64,000 nt of DNA from Biomaibacter acetigenes (GTDB lineage Bacteria; Bacillota; Thermosediminibacteria; Thermosediminibacterales; Tepidanaerobacteraceae): NCBI RefSeq assembly GCF_003691585.1, contig NZ_CP033169.1, positions 1,302,001-1,366,000 on the forward strand, read 5' to 3'. Below are positions 61,874-64,000 of this stretch, in pieces. Position 1 is the first letter of the stretch. Each line of letters begins with the position of its first letter. Made by a program: the position numbers and the translations under genes. The notes under the pieces were generated by a model that saw nothing but the letters and a program-made list of their open reading frames with translations, ran no database searches and was not told where the DNA came from.

Positions 61874-63253
61874 ATGCTTTATCAAATCGATGATGTGGAA
61901 AAACTTTCCCGCAGTGAAATAAGGAAATTATATTCGGAATATGTCAACCCGGGGCTTGCTTCCATGCTCAGCCTTTTAAATTTTGACAAAAATTTTGTCA
62001 GGGCTGAAGGCTGTTATGTATGGGACAGCGATGGCAATAAGTACATAGATTTTCTGGGGGCATACGGCGCTTTGAACCTTGGCCACAACCCGCCCGAGAT
62101 TCGTGAGGCGCTGTCTAAAGTCAGCTCCAGGCCAAATTTGCTTCAGGCTTCCCTGAGTACATATGCTGCCGTTCTGGGTCATAACCTTTCTGAAGTAGCT
62201 CCTTCAGGCTTAAAAAATAGCTTTTTTTGCAACAGCGGCACTGAAGCCGTGGAGGGTGCGTTGAAAACAGCCCGGGCAGCTACCGGGAAGTTTAAAATCA
62301 TATCCTGCGAAGGTTCCTTTCATGGAAAGACCATGGGGGCCCTTTCTGCTACCGGCAGGAAGAAATATCAGATACCCTTTTCACCCCTTGTTCCGGGATT
62401 TGAAACGGTGGAGTATGGCTGCCTCGATACTCTGGAGGAAAAATTAAAAGCAAAAGATGTGGCGGCATTCATAGTGGAACCCATCCAGGGGGAAGGTGGG
62501 ATAATCGTACCACCGGAAGGCTACTTAAAAGGTGCCCGGAAACTCTGCAGTCAATATGGAGCCCTGCTTATAGTGGATGAAATCCAGACCGGTCTTGGCC
62601 GCACTGGCAGGATGTTTGCCTGTGAAGAGGAAGGGGTAACTCCTGATATAATGTGCGTGGCCAAGTCTATTGGCGGTGGGATCATGCCCATAGGGGCCTT
62701 TATAACCACTTCGGAAGTATGGGAAAAAGCCTTCGGCGGCATGGAAAAATGCCTTCTGCATACTTCCACCTTTGGCGGCAACACCATGGCATGCGCCGCA
62801 GGTATAGCCTCGATAAATGCCATTGTGGAAAACAAACTGCCCGAACGCGCTCGGGAAATGGGAGAATATATGCTAAATGGCCTGAAAGCTTTAAAAGATC
62901 GCTACAACATGATAAAAGATGTCCGGGGCCGGGGCCTCATGGTAGGAATTGAATTCGAGACAGAGGAAAGAGGTTTGTTAAATAGGATTACGGGTGGTGC
63001 TGTGAACAAATTTTATCAGGAGTTCGCAGGAGCCATGGTGGCTGGAGAACTTCTAAACGGCCACCGGATTATTACTGCTTATACCCTGAATAACCCCAAT
63101 GTAATAAGGATGGAACCGCCCCTTATTATCACGAAACAGGATATTGACCAGATGTTGAATGCGCTGGAGGATATATTTACCAAAAACCGAGGTCTTTTAA
63201 AACTTACCTTCAGCACCGTTAAAACAGCAGCAGGTTCACTTTTTTCAAGATAG
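61874..63253 (+). CDS. Class III aminotransferase (putrescine/acetylornithine aminotransferase-like)
   Basis: 459 residues. PLP-binding features are complete: FCNSGTEAVEGALKTAR (phosphate cup), FHGKTMGALSATG, LLIVDEIQTGLGRTGRMFA (Asp), and CVAKSIGGGIMPIGA with the Schiff-base Lys. Length and the N-terminal extension (EIRKLYSEYVNPGLASML) are closest to putrescine aminotransferase (PatA/YgjG type). The substrate is inferred and could be another omega-amine. ATG 61874 follows GAGGGGTG. Confidence 0.88.
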   Translation: MLYQIDDVEKLSRSEIRKLYSEYVNPGLASMLSLLNFDKNFVRAEGCYVWDSDGNKYIDFLGAYGALNLGHNPPEIREALSKVSSRPNLLQASLSTYAAVLGHNLSEVAPSGLKNSFFCNSGTEAVEGALKTARAATGKFKIISCEGSFHGKTMGALSATGRKKYQIPFSPLVPGFETVEYGCLDTLEEKLKAKDVAAFIVEPIQGEGGIIVPPEGYLKGARKLCSQYGALLIVDEIQTGLGRTGRMFACEEEGVTPDIMCVAKSIGGGIMPIGAFITTSEVWEKAFGGMEKCLLHTSTFGGNTMACAAGIASINAIVENKLPERAREMGEYMLNGLKALKDRYNMIKDVRGRGLMVGIEFETEERGLLNRITGGAVNKFYQEFAGAMVAGELLNGHRIITAYTLNNPNVIRMEPPLIITKQDIDQMLNALEDIFTKNRGLLKLTFSTVKTAAGSLFSR

Positions 63254-63262
63254 GTGAAAAGT

Positions 63263-64000
63263 ATGTCATTTTATACGCGGTATAGAAATATTCGACGGGC
63301 TCGGGAAATTGCCAATGTTTTCATCAAGCATGGGCTTGGCTATTTGATAGATCATGTCGGGCTTTTCGAATATCTACCGCTTAAAAAAAGAGGAAAGGCA
63401 GTAGACTCCAGTAAAATTCCCGCTCCAGTAAGAATAAGGCAGGTGCTGGAAGAATTGGGACCTACCTTTATAAAACTGGGGCAAATGCTGAGCACTCGCA
63501 AGGATATAATTCCCGGAGATATTTTAAGAGAATTGGAAAAATTGCAGGATGAAGTAAAGCCTTTCAGCAGTCAGGAAGCCAGGAGCATTGTGTCAGAAGA
63601 ACTATCAAGTCCTGTGGAGGAGGTTTTCAGCAATTTTTCCGCAGAACCTATAGCTTCAGCGTCCATAGGGCAGGTCTATAAAGCCAGGCTCACCACCGGC
63701 GAAGATGTGATAGTAAAGGTAAAAAGGCCTAATATAGAAAGGGTCGTGTCCGAAGACCTGGAGATACTTTTTGATCTGGCGGGATTTCTTGAGCATCGCT
63801 TCGAGTGGGCAAGGATGTATGGTCTTGTAGATTTAGTTGAAGAATTTTCCGATTCCTTGAAAAAGGAAATGGATTTTGCTCGGGAAGGCAGAAATGCCGA
63901 ACGTTTCAAGAAAAATTTTGAGAGTTCCGTAGAGGTATACATACCTGAAGTTTTTTGGAAATTTACTACCTCCCGGGTACTGACTCAGGAGTATCTTGAA
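63263..64000 (+). CDS. AarF/UbiB (ABC1) family atypical kinase, N-terminal part
   Basis: 246 codons are visible, and the gene continues beyond the window. The UbiB signature KxGQ motif (LGPTFIKLGQMLSTRKDIIP, near residue 70) and the glycine-poor loop ASASIGQVYKARL followed by VIVKVKRPNI (Lys of the ATP site) are typical. The family supports isoprenoid-lipid or quinone metabolism in many bacteria; its role in an anaerobe is not known. The ATG lies 7 bases after AGGTGAAA, 9 bases beyond the aminotransferase stop. Confidence 0.93.
   Translation, partial: MSFYTRYRNIRRAREIANVFIKHGLGYLIDHVGLFEYLPLKKRGKAVDSSKIPAPVRIRQVLEELGPTFIKLGQMLSTRKDIIPGDILRELEKLQDEVKPFSSQEARSIVSEELSSPVEEVFSNFSAEPIASASIGQVYKARLTTGEDVIVKVKRPNIERVVSEDLEILFDLAGFLEHRFEWARMYGLVDLVEEFSDSLKKEMDFAREGRNAERFKKNFESSVEVYIPEVFWKFTTSRVLTQEYLE

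Noticed and set aside
1-64000. tRNA, large rRNA genes and CRISPR arrays
   Set aside because: I looked for tRNA T-loop sequences with acceptor stems, conserved rRNA blocks and regularly spaced repeats and saw none; a covariance-model scan would be decisive.

Overview
The window reads as a chromosomal segment of an anaerobic, spore-forming, probably thermophilic clostridium, most like the Thermosediminibacterales/Thermoanaerobacterales. This rests on gene content: SpoIIM, a Spo0E-like phosphatase, the PpdK/PpsR/CcpN gluconeogenesis set, a group-B-type [FeFe]-hydrogenase, an 8Fe ferredoxin, a SCIFF-peptide maturase, AddAB instead of RecBCD, and ECF-type vitamin transporters. I could not run a search, so the placement is inference.

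Layout. 1-6.5 kb is a housekeeping string (phoH, pgpH, ybeY, dgkA, a DUF3048 lipoprotein, cdd, recO, spoIIM). The era gene, usually found between cdd and recO, is not there. 6.5-10.7 kb is the ccpN-ppsR-ppdK module, which controls and carries out pyruvate/PEP interconversion. 10.8-18.1 kb is dgt, then the macromolecular-synthesis cluster dnaG-rpoD-trmK-nif3-zinc ribbon-rnhA. The RNase P RNA follows at 18.25-18.64 kb behind a duplicated promoter-proximal repeat. At 19.5 kb a TPP riboswitch with its own terminator precedes thiT, followed by a secreted stalk/phosphodiester-glycosidase protein.

21.4-43.7 kb is an accessory region. It starts with at least three group II intron fragments on the minus strand. 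Next comes a small secretion/signalling neighbourhood: a lipoprotein, a SurA-like protein, a secreted protein, a 47-residue exported peptide, and a divergent HTH-TPR regulator of RRNPP type. A livF relic fused to an Rpn-like nuclease follows. Then comes a BREX type 3-like phage-defence operon (brxF, brxC, pglX, pglZ and a brxA-position gene) without the expected brxHII helicase, followed by a HEPN-motif protein and an Mrr endonuclease. The end is a graveyard of toxin-antitoxin and other small broken genes (40.5-43.7 kb).

43.7-64 kb returns to core functions: hydrogenase, addB-addA, an auxin-efflux-carrier-type transporter, yjbQ, a chemoreceptor whose sensor domain lies at the C-terminus, an FmdB zinc ribbon, scfB without a visible scfA, an MFS exporter, ykvA, iadA, an ECF substrate-binding subunit, spo0E, ferredoxin, a class III aminotransferase, and the start of an AarF/UbiB kinase that runs off the end.

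A caution for every reader: at least a dozen genes, several of them conserved housekeeping genes, are interrupted by a single-base slip, mostly in a short homopolymer (dgkA, trmK, nif3, the zinc-ribbon gene, addB, pglX, ybjQ, two PIN toxins, an AbrB antitoxin, probably ccpN and the chemoreceptor). The pattern looks more like consensus sequencing error than decay, so genes called broken here may be intact in the organism. I saw no tRNA gene, 5S/16S/23S rRNA or CRISPR array.
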